DNA of 64,000 bases from an uncultured Clostridium sp. (GTDB taxonomy: Bacteria; Bacillota; Clostridia; Clostridiales; Clostridiaceae). Shown piece after piece: positions 35,209-44,504 of the stretch. The notes below the pieces were generated by a model. That model saw nothing but the letters and a program-made list of their open reading frames with translations, was not told where the DNA came from and did no database searches. The stretch spans positions 1-64,000 of the forward strand of contig NZ_CAMQZG010000005.1 in NCBI RefSeq assembly GCF_947039605.1, read 5' to 3'. The stretch's first letter is position 1; each line of letters begins with the position of its first letter. Both the position numbers and the translations under genes were made by a program.

Positions 35209-35239
35209 TTGCACCTGACCTAAGGTCAGGCTTTATACT
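35209..35239 (+). promoter_or_regulatory. MerR-regulated promoter of the ABC exporter
   Basis: TTGCAC at 35209-35214 and TATACT at 35234-35239 are 19 bases apart. Within the spacer lies the perfect dyad CCTGACC-TAA-GGTCAGG (35214-35230). Spacer length and a central dyad are diagnostic for a MerR-family activator. The same -35 sequence and spacing recur at 61179. Confidence 0.85.
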
Positions 35240-35314
35240 TCAAATAGTGGAAAGGGAAATTGAAAAAAGAAATTAATAAATTTACATATATATTTGAAAA
35301 GGAGATTTTACATT

Positions 35315-36481
35315 ATGGGAATAAGTTTAAAAATAGCTTCAAGGTTCTTGAAGTCAAATAAAATACAGACAACTTTAATAGCACTTGGGATTGCCCTTGG
35401 GGTTACAGTTCAAATCTTTTTAGGATTATTAATTAAGAATGTTAATACTAATATGATTCAAACAACTGTTGGAAATAGTGCACAAGTTTCAGTAGTAAAT
35501 GCAAAGAGTTCATCTAATACATTTGATAATTATGATGCAATAATAAATAACATACAAAAAGAGTATCCAAACAAGGTTACACAAATTAGTGGGGTTTTAG
35601 ATAATCCAGCACTTATAAATATAGATAAGATTAATGCTTCAGTTCTTGTTAGAGGAATGAATTTTGGAGAAGGTCACAATATCTATAACATTAAAAAGGA
35701 TATTACAAAGGGAGCACTTCCAAATAATAAAGATGAAGTTATGATAGGAGAAGGAATTGCTAAGAAGTTTAACTTAAAAGTTGGAGATAGCATGACACTT
35801 CAAACATCACAGGGAACTAAAAAAGTGAAAATAAGTGGAGTTCTTAATTTAAATGTTGGACAACTTAATGATACTTGGGTGGTTACAGACTTAAATTATG
35901 CACAAAGCATGTTTAATGAAAAGAATAAAGTAAATTCAATAGAAATGAAACTTTCTAGTAGTGAAATATTTAATGCTAATGTAATAGCTGATGGAATTTC
36001 AAAGAACTTAAACAAAGATTTAAAGGTTACTAACTGGAAAGCAGAGAATGCTAGTCTTTTAGGTGCTTTAAGTGGTCAGAATTCATCATCACTAACAATT
36101 CAGGTATTTATAATGATTTCAGTAGTTATGAGTATAGCATCAGTTCTTGCAATCTCAGTATTACAAAAATCAAAGCAAATCGGTATTTTAAAAGCTATGG
36201 GAATTAAAAATAGTGATGCAGCTAAAATCTTTATATATCAAGGTTCTATACTTGGAGTTATTGGTGCGTTAGTTGGTGGAGGTCTTGGAGTTGGAGTATT
36301 TGAGATATTTGCTAACTTTGTAAAAACACCAAATGGACAACCTATTATACCAGGAGTTTTAGATCCTACATTTATAATAGTGAGTATGATAATTGCATTT
36401 ATAGCAGCTACAATAGCAGCAGTATTTGCAGCAACTAAATCATTAAAACTTGACCCTATGGAAATAATCAGAGATAACTAG
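35315..36481 (+). CDS. MacB/FtsX-type ABC transporter permease
   Basis: The 388-residue protein has one N-terminal helix (ASRFLKSNKIQTTLIALGIA), an extracellular domain of about 220 residues, and three C-terminal helices with the FtsX signature region VLAISVLQKSKQIGILKAMGI. This is the plan of MacB and LolC-type permeases, which drive export or lipoprotein handling by mechanotransmission and do not carry substrate through a channel. A TTG at 35294 is in frame, but AAGGAG places the start at the ATG 35315. The ATPase gene follows within 12 bases. A MerR-type promoter upstream suggests induction by a drug or peptide. Confidence 0.88.
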   Translation: MGISLKIASRFLKSNKIQTTLIALGIALGVTVQIFLGLLIKNVNTNMIQTTVGNSAQVSVVNAKSSSNTFDNYDAIINNIQKEYPNKVTQISGVLDNPALINIDKINASVLVRGMNFGEGHNIYNIKKDITKGALPNNKDEVMIGEGIAKKFNLKVGDSMTLQTSQGTKKVKISGVLNLNVGQLNDTWVVTDLNYAQSMFNEKNKVNSIEMKLSSSEIFNANVIADGISKNLNKDLKVTNWKAENASLLGALSGQNSSSLTIQVFIMISVVMSIASVLAISVLQKSKQIGILKAMGIKNSDAAKIFIYQGSILGVIGALVGGGLGVGVFEIFANFVKTPNGQPIIPGVLDPTFIIVSMIIAFIAATIAAVFAATKSLKLDPMEIIRDN

Positions 36482-36492
36482 GAGGTATGAAA

Positions 36493-37179
36493 ATGAATGT
36501 TTTACAATTAAAAAATATAAATAAAATATATGGTGATAAAGTTAAGACACAGGTTCTTTTTGATATAAACCTAGATGTTAAAGAAGGTGAGTTTGTATCT
36601 ATAATAGGACAGAGTGGTAGTGGTAAGAGTACAATGCTTAATATTCTTGGAACACTTGATTCTGCAACAAGTGGAGAGATTTATATAAATGGGCAAAGAA
36701 CAGATAAAATGAAAAAGAATGAACTTTCAAAAGTTAGAAATAGAGATTTGGGATTTATATTCCAGTTTCACTATCTTCTACCAGAGTTTACAGTAATGGA
36801 AAATGTTTTAATGCCTTATATGTTATCTGGTCAAAAAGTAACTAAAGAGATAAAGCAAAGAGCTGAAGAATTATTAGAGTTAGTTAATTTATCAAAGGTT
36901 AAGAATAATAAGGCAACTGATTTATCAGGTGGTCAGCAACAAAGAGGAGCTATTGCAAGGGCACTTATCAATAACCCTAAAATGGTTTTAGCTGATGAAC
37001 CTACAGGTAATCTTGATTCTAAAACAACTGATGATATTTACGCGTTACTTAGAGATATTAATAAAAAGTATAATACAACATTTGTAGTTATAACTCATGA
37101 TCAGAAGATAGCAGATAAAGCTGATAGAGTAATTACTGTTGGAGATGGAAAAATAGTTTCAGATATTAAGAATAGCTAA
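36493..37179 (+). CDS. MacB/LolD-type ABC transporter ATPase
   Basis: This 228-residue ATPase powers the permease encoded just upstream. It shows Walker A IIGQSGSGKST near residue 40, the Q-loop IFQFHYLLPEFTVMEN, the signature LSGGQQQRGAIARAL near 142, Walker B MVLADEPTGNLD, and the switch His in VVITHDQ. All are intact. GGAGG at 36481-36485 favours the ATG at 36493 over the one at 36487. The pair forms a simple two-gene operon, closed by a terminator. Confidence 0.94.
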   Translation: MNVLQLKNINKIYGDKVKTQVLFDINLDVKEGEFVSIIGQSGSGKSTMLNILGTLDSATSGEIYINGQRTDKMKKNELSKVRNRDLGFIFQFHYLLPEFTVMENVLMPYMLSGQKVTKEIKQRAEELLELVNLSKVKNNKATDLSGGQQQRGAIARALINNPKMVLADEPTGNLDSKTTDDIYALLRDINKKYNTTFVVITHDQKIADKADRVITVGDGKIVSDIKNS

Positions 37180-37218
37180 AAATAGCCTTCTAAGAAATTT
37201 TCTTAGAAGGCTATTTTT
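37178..37218 (+). terminator. ABC operon terminator
   Basis: AAAATAGCCTTCTAAGAAA pairs with TTTCTTAGAAGGCTATTTTT. Flanking A and T runs may let it act for the converging gene as well. Confidence 0.9.
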
Positions 37219-37245
37219 ATTTGTGAATAAAATATTTTGATAGTT

Positions 37246-38844
37246 TTAAAGTGCATTTGTATAAGTACCATCAACCCAACCGATATTATTTCCAAAAGAA
37301 ACTTCATACCAACCATTACGCACTGCTCTTACTGATAATTCTGTGCGATAAGGTATAACTGTGATATGACCACCTTTAAGATTTGGTGCTTGTAGCATCC
37401 AAAGACCTACCATTGGTTGAACTCTCACATTTTTAAGAGAATTAGTAGTATTTGAAGATGCGTTTTGTGTAATATATTTAGAATATGAATATCCTATATT
37501 TCCGTTGTAATCAACTTTTGTCCAATCACCTGAATGTCCTAAAATTTTAAGGTTTGCATTTGCAGGAATAACCTTTATTTTATTACCTTGCATTGAAGGT
37601 GAGTTTAACATCCAGAGTCCGATTGAAGAATTTACAGTTCCATAAGTTCCATTTTTAGCATTTTTATAATCCACATCTTTATGAGTAACTATTTTAGTTA
37701 CAGAATTGGTAGTCTTAGTAGCTACTTTATTTGAACTATTAAGCCTAGATGTATATTTAGAATAAGACCAACCTATAACACCTTTATATTCTACTTGATA
37801 CCAACCATTATGCTCGCCATAAACATTAAGTTTAGTTTGGTAAGGTATTATCTCAAGTTGTTCTCCAGCAAATGAGGGAGCTTCAAGCTGCCAAAGTCCT
37901 ACAGGAGATGTGATAGTTGTTTGTCCGATTATTTTTGAACCAAGCTTTGTTGAACTTATATTGCTTGTGTATTCTGTATAGCAGTATCCAATATTCCCGT
38001 TATAATCAACTTTTGTCCAGTTTCCACTATAACCAAGGATTGTGAATTGGCCTCCATCTGGCATAAGTTGAATTTTATGACCTTCCATTGATGGAGCTTC
38101 AAGTAGCCAAAGACCATATTGTGAACCTACTTCACCATGTAACTTAGTTTGAGCAGAAGTTTTTGTAACTTTAGTTTCTTTTATATGTTTAACTTCTTTT
38201 TTGTGATTAACCATTTTTGTATGATTAATTTCTTTTACAGGAGTTTTGATAGGACTATTAATAGCTTCTGTGTAAGCTGTATAACAGTAACCTGTTTGTC
38301 CATTGTAATTAACTTTTGTCCAATTACCATTATGACCTAAAACTGTTAATTCACTATCGTTAGGCATTATTTCTATTTTATTACCTTGCATAGATGGTGA
38401 TTTAATTAGCCAAAGTCCAACAGGTGAAGTAACTTTTGCTTTTAAGTTAGCTTGGTTAGTTTTTGTAGTTGGTTCTGTTGAAATATTAGAGTGATGTAAC
38501 CCTGTTGTATATTCAGCATAAGACCAACCTGTAATTCCATTATAAATAACTTTATACCAACCATTGCTTTCTCCAAGAACTGTAACTTTAGTATTGTTTG
38601 GGATAACAGTAATTTTACTTCCAGTCATTGCAGGTGCTGTAAGTTGCCAAAGTCCAATAGGGGATTTTATAGTAGTAGTCCCAATTGAATTTATAGCTTT
38701 TAAGTTTGTAGTGTGATTATTAGTTTCGTGCTGTGAGTAGAGTGATACAAAATCTTTGTGGGCGCTATGTTCATGTATTTTATATTGTGAAGCAGAAACG
38801 CCTGCAATAACGGCAAGTCCAACAATTAATTTTTTATTTAGCAT
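37246..38844 (-). CDS. Secreted protein with six SH3b repeats
   Basis: After a signal peptide (MLNKKLIVGLAVIAGVSASQ) the 532-residue protein is six SH3b-like modules of about 56 residues. Each starts near GLWxLxAPSMxG, continues with IxxxPxxxxxxVLG, and ends in WxKVxYNGxxGYxYxxYT. Two variants exist: repeats 1, 4 and 6 have GWY and WSY-type ends, while 2, 3 and 5 have NWTKV or DWTKV and GYxY ends. A longer Thr/Lys/His-rich linker separates repeats 2 and 3. No peptidase, amidase or glycosidase domain is attached. SH3b domains bind cell-wall peptides, so this is probably a wall-coating or adhesin-type protein. An AGGAGG site precedes the ATG. Confidence 0.85.
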   Translation of the reverse strand: MLNKKLIVGLAVIAGVSASQYKIHEHSAHKDFVSLYSQHETNNHTTNLKAINSIGTTTIKSPIGLWQLTAPAMTGSKITVIPNNTKVTVLGESNGWYKVIYNGITGWSYAEYTTGLHHSNISTEPTTKTNQANLKAKVTSPVGLWLIKSPSMQGNKIEIMPNDSELTVLGHNGNWTKVNYNGQTGYCYTAYTEAINSPIKTPVKEINHTKMVNHKKEVKHIKETKVTKTSAQTKLHGEVGSQYGLWLLEAPSMEGHKIQLMPDGGQFTILGYSGNWTKVDYNGNIGYCYTEYTSNISSTKLGSKIIGQTTITSPVGLWQLEAPSFAGEQLEIIPYQTKLNVYGEHNGWYQVEYKGVIGWSYSKYTSRLNSSNKVATKTTNSVTKIVTHKDVDYKNAKNGTYGTVNSSIGLWMLNSPSMQGNKIKVIPANANLKILGHSGDWTKVDYNGNIGYSYSKYITQNASSNTTNSLKNVRVQPMVGLWMLQAPNLKGGHITVIPYRTELSVRAVRNGWYEVSFGNNIGWVDGTYTNAL

Positions 38845-39062
38845 TTTAAATTCCTCCTATTATTTTAATTTATCTGAACTATATTTATATTTTTATAGTA
38901 ACAAGTAAATATTTGTATTACAAAAATGAAAATATATAAGTTTAGTAGATTAGATAATAAAAAAAGAATAGATTTAATAGGATAAAGGAAGATGTACAAC
39001 TTTTTATTCAAGAGCCGTATGATTTGGTATATAGATGAAAAAAATCAAAGAAATGAAAAGGT

Positions 39063-39080
39063 TTAAAACACCCGTTTTAA
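39063..39080. promoter_or_regulatory. Small perfect dyad in the gap before the SH3b gene
   Basis: TTTAAAAC and GTTTTAA flank a 3-4 base centre in the 295-base gap between two genes on the minus strand. It could be an operator; nothing else is seen in that gap apart from a terminator. Confidence 0.35.
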
Positions 39081-39114
39081 GGTTGATTTTACAGAATTGT
39101 AATTAAGAATTAAT

Positions 39115-39146
39115 AAAAAAAGCATCAAAGATTTGACGCTTAAAAA
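39115..39146 (-). terminator. ytaF terminator
   Basis: On the minus strand AAGCGTCAAA pairs with TTTGATGCTT and is followed by seven T. It overlaps the ytaF stop region. Confidence 0.8.
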
Positions 39147-39694
39147 ATTTCTATAAAACCAAGGATTACAAGTAGTATTCCTGAAATTAAAGAGTCATAT
39201 TCACCTATAAATTTACCAATAACATGGTCACCAAGATTTTGACCAATAGATATAGTTAAAATGCTTGTTATAAAAGTAAATATGACAACCCATTTTACTC
39301 CAAGACCAGTGATGCTAGCAGCAACTCCAACTCCAAGATTATTTGATGCTAGTGCAAGAGAGAGTAGAATTGTATCTTTCATATTCATTTTAGTTACTTT
39401 TTTACTTTTAACTTTTTTATCTCTTTCTTTTTCAATGATGCTTTGTGATACAAAATAAGCACCCATTAAAAGTAGTGTTATTGCACCAAATAGATTAGAA
39501 ATATCATTGCTTATAAACCTACAGATAAACTTACCAAATTCCATTGATATATAAGTTCCAAGGGTAGTTATAATTGCTATTATTATATTTGAAATCATAG
39601 AAATTTTTTCATTTTTTATTCCATAGGATATTCCTATAACTAGATTATCTATATTAGAGGATAAGCTAAAGATGAATGCTGATATTAAAAGCAT
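39140..39694 (-). CDS. ytaF: YtaF-like sporulation membrane protein
   Basis: The 184-residue protein has six hydrophobic helices in two halves. Each half carries an Asn/Asp-bearing motif of the MntP/YtaF superfamily: SSNIDNLVIGISYGI in helix 1 and LALASNNLGVGVAASI in helix 4. A basic loop (KERDKKVKSKKVTKMNMKD) separates the halves. YtaF is known in sporulating Firmicutes as a sporulation membrane protein; the relative MntP exports manganese. Transport of a divalent ion during sporulation is plausible but inferred. An AGGAGG ribosome binding site precedes the ATG. The gene diverges from sbcD. Confidence 0.8.
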   Translation of the reverse strand: MLLISAFIFSLSSNIDNLVIGISYGIKNEKISMISNIIIAIITTLGTYISMEFGKFICRFISNDISNLFGAITLLLMGAYFVSQSIIEKERDKKVKSKKVTKMNMKDTILLSLALASNNLGVGVAASITGLGVKWVVIFTFITSILTISIGQNLGDHVIGKFIGEYDSLISGILLVILGFIEIF

Positions 39695-39970
39695 AAGAAT
39701 CCCTCCTAGTCTTAAGTAAGATATGTTTTTAATATATGATAGGTATATTGATAAAGCAATTTAGAGAAAAAATTGAAAGATATATATAAATTAAAATTAG
39801 CTTATGCTAAAAATGAAAGATAGCAAAATTTGTGATTAGAATTTATAGTAGTTTTAATTATTGTAATTAATTTTATAAATATAGATAAATTTATAAATAA
39901 TTCCCGTAACATTTCCAATTTGGTTAATGTATAATTATGTTAAGTAAATTTTGAGATAGAGGTGATTGGT

Positions 39971-41158
39971 GTGAAGTTTGTTCATTCAGCAGATTGGCAT
40001 ATTGGAAAGATAGTTAATGAGTATTCTATGTTGGAAAATCAAGAGAAGTTTCTTGATGATTTAATGGAGGTTTTAAAAAGAGAGAAAGCAGATGCTTTAG
40101 TTATTGCAGGAGATGTATATGATAGAAGTGTTCCACCAGCAATTGCAGTTGAACTTTTAGATAAATATGTAGATAAAATAGTTAATGAACTTGAAATCCC
40201 CATTTTAGCTATTGCAGGAAATCATGATGGTGGTGAAAGGCTTTCTTATGGAAGTAGTATTATGAAAAATAGTGGTTATTATATGGCTGGGATTTTAAAA
40301 GATAAAATTCAATTAGTAACTATAAAAGATACAGACTTTTATTTAGTGCCTTATTTTGATCCAGCTGTTGCAAGAAAGGTTTTTGATGATGAGAGTATAA
40401 GATGTCATGAAGATGGGATGCAAAAAGCTATAGATAAGATAAATGAGAATAGAGATAGAAGTAGAAAAGCAGTTATAGTTACACATGCATATGTGACAAG
40501 TACTAATTTTGATAAAAGTAAATCAAGAAAAGAAATTATAAGTGATATAGATATTATAGAGTCAGATTCAGAAAGACCATTAACTATGGGGGGAACTGAG
40601 TTTATTTCAGGCAAGATTTTTGAAGGATTTGATTATGTAGCATTAGGGCATTTGCATGAACCAAAGAAGGTTAGTAAAGATGTTGAAACTATGAGGTATT
40701 CTGGTTCACCACTTAAATATTCTGTATCAGAGAAAAATCATAATAATAGTATTAGTATTGTTGAGATAACTAATGATGGGGTAACTGTTAAGTTAGAGGA
40801 AGTCAAACCACTTAGGGATATTAGAGTTTTAAAGGGAGACCTTGCAGATCTTATAGAGAAGGATTTTGTAAAAACTCAAAAGGTAGATGATTATATTCAT
40901 TTTGTTTTAACTGATGATGGTGAGTTATATGAGCCTATGGCAAAACTTAAAAGTGTATATAAAAATCCTTTGAGTCTTATAAGAGATTATCATAAGACTT
41001 TAGATGGGAAAGATATAGAACTTAAAATTGAAGAAATGAAAAAAAGTAAGTCAGAGTTATTTAAAGATTTCTATGAAAATGTAACTAAGGCAGAACTTTC
41101 TGATGAAAGATTTGAGATTATAAATGAAATTATAGAAGAAGTGGAGGGGAAGAGATAA
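39971..41158 (+). CDS. sbcD: Exonuclease SbcD (Mre11 homologue)
   Basis: This 395-residue nuclease has the phosphodiesterase motifs in order: FVHSADWHIGK at the start, VIAGDVYDRSVPP, IAGNHDGGERL, VTHAYV, and YVALGHLHEP. With SbcC it cleaves DNA hairpins and protein-blocked ends. Another GTG at 39962 is in frame, but GAGGTGAT lies just over it and fits the GTG at 39971 better. The stop codon overlaps the sbcC start (TAATG), so the two are translationally coupled. Confidence 0.95.
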   Translation: MKFVHSADWHIGKIVNEYSMLENQEKFLDDLMEVLKREKADALVIAGDVYDRSVPPAIAVELLDKYVDKIVNELEIPILAIAGNHDGGERLSYGSSIMKNSGYYMAGILKDKIQLVTIKDTDFYLVPYFDPAVARKVFDDESIRCHEDGMQKAIDKINENRDRSRKAVIVTHAYVTSTNFDKSKSRKEIISDIDIIESDSERPLTMGGTEFISGKIFEGFDYVALGHLHEPKKVSKDVETMRYSGSPLKYSVSEKNHNNSISIVEITNDGVTVKLEEVKPLRDIRVLKGDLADLIEKDFVKTQKVDDYIHFVLTDDGELYEPMAKLKSVYKNPLSLIRDYHKTLDGKDIELKIEEMKKSKSELFKDFYENVTKAELSDERFEIINEIIEEVEGKR

Positions 41159-44100
41159 TGAAACCACTTAAATTAACAATGCAGGCTTTTGCAAATTATG
41201 CAGGAGAACAAGTAATAGATTTTACAGAACTTAATGGTAGGAATATGTTTCTTATAACAGGTAAAACAGGTGCTGGAAAGACAACAGTTTTTGATGCTAT
41301 AAGTTATGCGCTTTTTGGAAAACCATCAGGAGATTTTAGAGGGATAGAATCTTTAAGAAGTGATTATGCAGATGGTGCTATGGAAACTTATGTAGAGTTA
41401 GAATTTGAACTTAGGGGGGAGGTTTATAAAGTTATAAGGAAACCAACTCAAAGACTTAATAAAAAAAGAGGTGAAGGGCTTAGGAGTGTTGATGCTGAAG
41501 CAACTTTTTATATGCCCAATATTGAAAGACCAATTACAGGGATAGCATCAGTTACAAATAGCATTGTAGATATTCTAGGGGTTACAAGTGAGCAGTTTAA
41601 GCAAATAGTAATGCTTCCACAAGGGGAGTTTATAAAGTTCTTAAAAGCGAGTTCTGGGGAAAGAGAGATTATCTTTAGAAGGATATTTGGAACAGAGCAG
41701 TTTAATAAGGTTCAAACAAAGCTTACTGATAGAGCTAAAGGTTTAGGCTCAGAGCTGAAGATGGAACTTAATAGTAGAAATGTATTTGTTAAAAAAATAA
41801 AAGCAGAAGAAGGTTCGGTTTTAGAGTCAAAGATATTAGACTTAGAAATTGATATAGATTTAGTTTTAGAGCTTACTAAAGAGTTTGTAGATTCAGATTT
41901 AGAAAAAGCTATTGTTTTGAAAAAAGAGTATGAGGAAAATAAAGTTATTATTAAAAAGTCAGAGGAGATTGAAAGAAGTTTAAATAATAATAAGACTGTA
42001 ATAAAATCGTATGAAGATAGTAAAAGTATTTTTGAGGAGAAGAGTCTACTTAGTGAAACTGTTTCACAGTGGAGAGTTAAACTTGAAAATGGTAGAAAAG
42101 CATTAAGCGTTAAAGCTATAGAAGATAATTATAATTTAGCGAGTAAAAGAGTTATAGATTCAGAAAAGACATTAAAAGAATCAGAAAGTGAAAAAGAAAT
42201 ACTTATTAAAAAAGTTGAAGATGCAAAAGTTAAATTAGATAAGGTGAAACTTAGAGAAGTTGAGAAACAAGAATTAACTTTAGAGTTAGATATTTTAGGA
42301 AAACAAGAGTTAAGGGTAACTAAATATGATACAAAAAAAGATGAACTTATAAAAGCAGAGCGAGATTTTCAGCTAGTAGATGCACAAATTAAAAGGTTAG
42401 AAAGTTCGCAGGAGGCAGAAGGAAAATCAAAAGTTGAGTGTGAAAAATATGTAGCAACTTGGGTAGAATTGACTCAAAGAAGAGAAGAAGTAAAGAATAC
42501 AGGAATAAATAAAAAAACTCAGATAGAGCAGATAAAAGTGTTATCAAATAATTTTGAGAATATTAGGTATCAACAGATGGAGTTTGATGAAAAGAAAGTA
42601 GAGTTTGATAATATAGAAAGTATCTATAAGAGTGCTAAAGAATTATATGAAATGTCAGAAGAATTATTTAGAAAAGCACAGGCAGGGATATTAGCTGAAA
42701 CTCTTGTAAAGGGTGAAATGTGTCCTGTATGTGGTTCTAAAGAACATCCATTTAAAGCTATCAAGCCAAGTGAGGTTCCAAGTGAGCGTGAGCTTAAAGG
42801 TTTAAAAACTAAGTTTGAAGAAGCTAATATAAAGAGAGAAAAATCTTTAAATGAGTTAACAACTAAGAATACAAAAATAGATAGTGATTATAAAAATTTA
42901 ATCATATGTTTAGCCACAGAATTATTAGATGTACTTGGTGAGGATTTCTTAGAACTTGTGGAGACACAGAAAAGAGAAAGAACAACATTTATGGGTGTTA
43001 AACTAAATACTCAAAGAAGTGAGCTTTTAAAAGAATATCAGGAACTTAAAGCAAAAACAGATTTATGTGAGATAAAAAAAGAGGAACTTATAAAAGTTAA
43101 TCAAAGTTTAGAAGATATAATGGTATCGCTTAATAATTTAAAACCTAAGTATGAAAAGTACAATAATTTAGTTATTTTATCAAAAGAACAAGTTAAAGTT
43201 ATAGAAGTTGAAATACCAGAGGAGATAAGAAGCTTAGATAAAATTATAGAGAAAAAAAGTAGTTTAGATAAAAAGATAAAAGAAATTTTATATGCTTGTG
43301 AGATTGCAGAAAAAGAGTATTCAGACCTATCACAAAAATATTCAGCAAGTGCAAAAGCTATAGAAATAAATACTCAAAGTCTAAATACAAATAATATAGA
43401 GTTAGATAGTTTAAAAGATAAGTTTGAAAAATTATTAGAAGAAGAAGGATTTACTTTAGAGGAATATAAAAGTTTTTCTAATATAAGTAATCTAGATTTA
43501 ATTGATGTTAAAATACAAAATTATGATAAAGAAATTAGTGAACTTAAAGGTTCTTTTAATAATTCTAAAAATGAATATGAAAAGTTAGAGATAAAAAATG
43601 TATCAGAGGTAGATGAGTTGTTAATTGTAGAGAAGAATAAAATAGTAGAATTTGAAAATCTAGAGAAAGAGATTCAAGTAAAAACTAATATACTTTTAAA
43701 TAGGGCAAATCATAACAAAGAAAGTATTTTAGATATAGAAAAAGCAACTGATAAAATTAGAGATAAAGAAAAAGTATATAAAGATGTAGAACACCTTTCT
43801 AAAATTGCTAGAGGTGAAGGTGGAAATGAAAAGAAAATTACATTTGAAAGTTATATACTTACATCATATTTTGATGAGATTATAATTGTTGCAAATCAAA
43901 GACTTGGGAAAATGACTAATGGGAGATTTGAACTTAAAAGAACAGAAGAAGTTAAAGGCAATGGTAAAAAAGGATTAGAACTTAATGTGCTTGATAATAA
44001 CACAGGCTTTGCTAGAGGGATTAATTCACTTTCAGGTGGGGAAAGTTTCAAGGCAGCACTTGCGATTGCGTTAGGGCTTGCTGATGTTATACAAAGCTAT

Positions 44101-44328
44101 GCCGGTGGCATATCAATAGAAACAATGTTTATAGATGAAGGGTTTGGAACATTAGACCCTGATTCTCTTGATAGTGCTATACAATGTTTGTTAGACCTTC
44201 AAAGTGGAGGAAGACTTGTTGGGGTTATCTCACATGTTCAAGAATTAAAAGAAAGAATAGAAGCAACTCTTGAAGTTAGAGTAAGAGAAGATAATAGAGG
44301 TAGCAAGGCAGAATTTAAAATTCAATAA
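41158..44328 (+). CDS. sbcC: Exonuclease SbcC (Rad50 homologue)
   Basis: This 1056-residue SMC-like ATPase partners SbcD. Walker A is GKTGAGKTTVFDAI near residue 35. Two long coiled-coil arms flank the zinc hook GEMCPVCGSKEHPF near residue 520. The C-terminal lobe has the signature INSLSGGESFKAALAIALG and Walker B TMFIDEGFGTLD. All parts are intact and the length is normal. It processes hairpins and broken DNA, so the inverted repeats elsewhere in this window are potential substrates in single-stranded form (inference). The start overlaps the sbcD stop by one base. Confidence 0.97.
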   Translation: MKPLKLTMQAFANYAGEQVIDFTELNGRNMFLITGKTGAGKTTVFDAISYALFGKPSGDFRGIESLRSDYADGAMETYVELEFELRGEVYKVIRKPTQRLNKKRGEGLRSVDAEATFYMPNIERPITGIASVTNSIVDILGVTSEQFKQIVMLPQGEFIKFLKASSGEREIIFRRIFGTEQFNKVQTKLTDRAKGLGSELKMELNSRNVFVKKIKAEEGSVLESKILDLEIDIDLVLELTKEFVDSDLEKAIVLKKEYEENKVIIKKSEEIERSLNNNKTVIKSYEDSKSIFEEKSLLSETVSQWRVKLENGRKALSVKAIEDNYNLASKRVIDSEKTLKESESEKEILIKKVEDAKVKLDKVKLREVEKQELTLELDILGKQELRVTKYDTKKDELIKAERDFQLVDAQIKRLESSQEAEGKSKVECEKYVATWVELTQRREEVKNTGINKKTQIEQIKVLSNNFENIRYQQMEFDEKKVEFDNIESIYKSAKELYEMSEELFRKAQAGILAETLVKGEMCPVCGSKEHPFKAIKPSEVPSERELKGLKTKFEEANIKREKSLNELTTKNTKIDSDYKNLIICLATELLDVLGEDFLELVETQKRERTTFMGVKLNTQRSELLKEYQELKAKTDLCEIKKEELIKVNQSLEDIMVSLNNLKPKYEKYNNLVILSKEQVKVIEVEIPEEIRSLDKIIEKKSSLDKKIKEILYACEIAEKEYSDLSQKYSASAKAIEINTQSLNTNNIELDSLKDKFEKLLEEEGFTLEEYKSFSNISNLDLIDVKIQNYDKEISELKGSFNNSKNEYEKLEIKNVSEVDELLIVEKNKIVEFENLEKEIQVKTNILLNRANHNKESILDIEKATDKIRDKEKVYKDVEHLSKIARGEGGNEKKITFESYILTSYFDEIIIVANQRLGKMTNGRFELKRTEEVKGNGKKGLELNVLDNNTGFARGINSLSGGESFKAALAIALGLADVIQSYAGGISIETMFIDEGFGTLDPDSLDSAIQCLLDLQSGGRLVGVISHVQELKERIEATLEVRVREDNRGSKAEFKIQ

Positions 44329-44332
44329 ATAA

Positions 44333-44363
44333 AAAAAGGCTAAGCGCAAAGCGCTTAGCCTTT
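44333..44363 (+). terminator. sbcDC terminator
   Basis: AAGGCTAAGCGC pairs with GCGCTTAGCCTT around a 3-base centre, preceded by an A run. Confidence 0.8.
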
Positions 44364-44504
44364 AAAGATAAATAAAAGGATAGCTTATTAAAATTCTTTT
44401 TACTCAAGAAGTATTTTAATATAGCCGTGTAGTATTTATATTAATTTTCAGCAAATAAATACATTTATAAGTATGTGATATAAATGTGTTTTTTATGCAA
44501 AAAA

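Noticed and set aside
35209-35239. Reading the 35209 promoter as a plain sigma-A promoter
   Set aside because: A 19-base spacer is too long for good sigma-A use, and the centred perfect dyad fits MerR control better.
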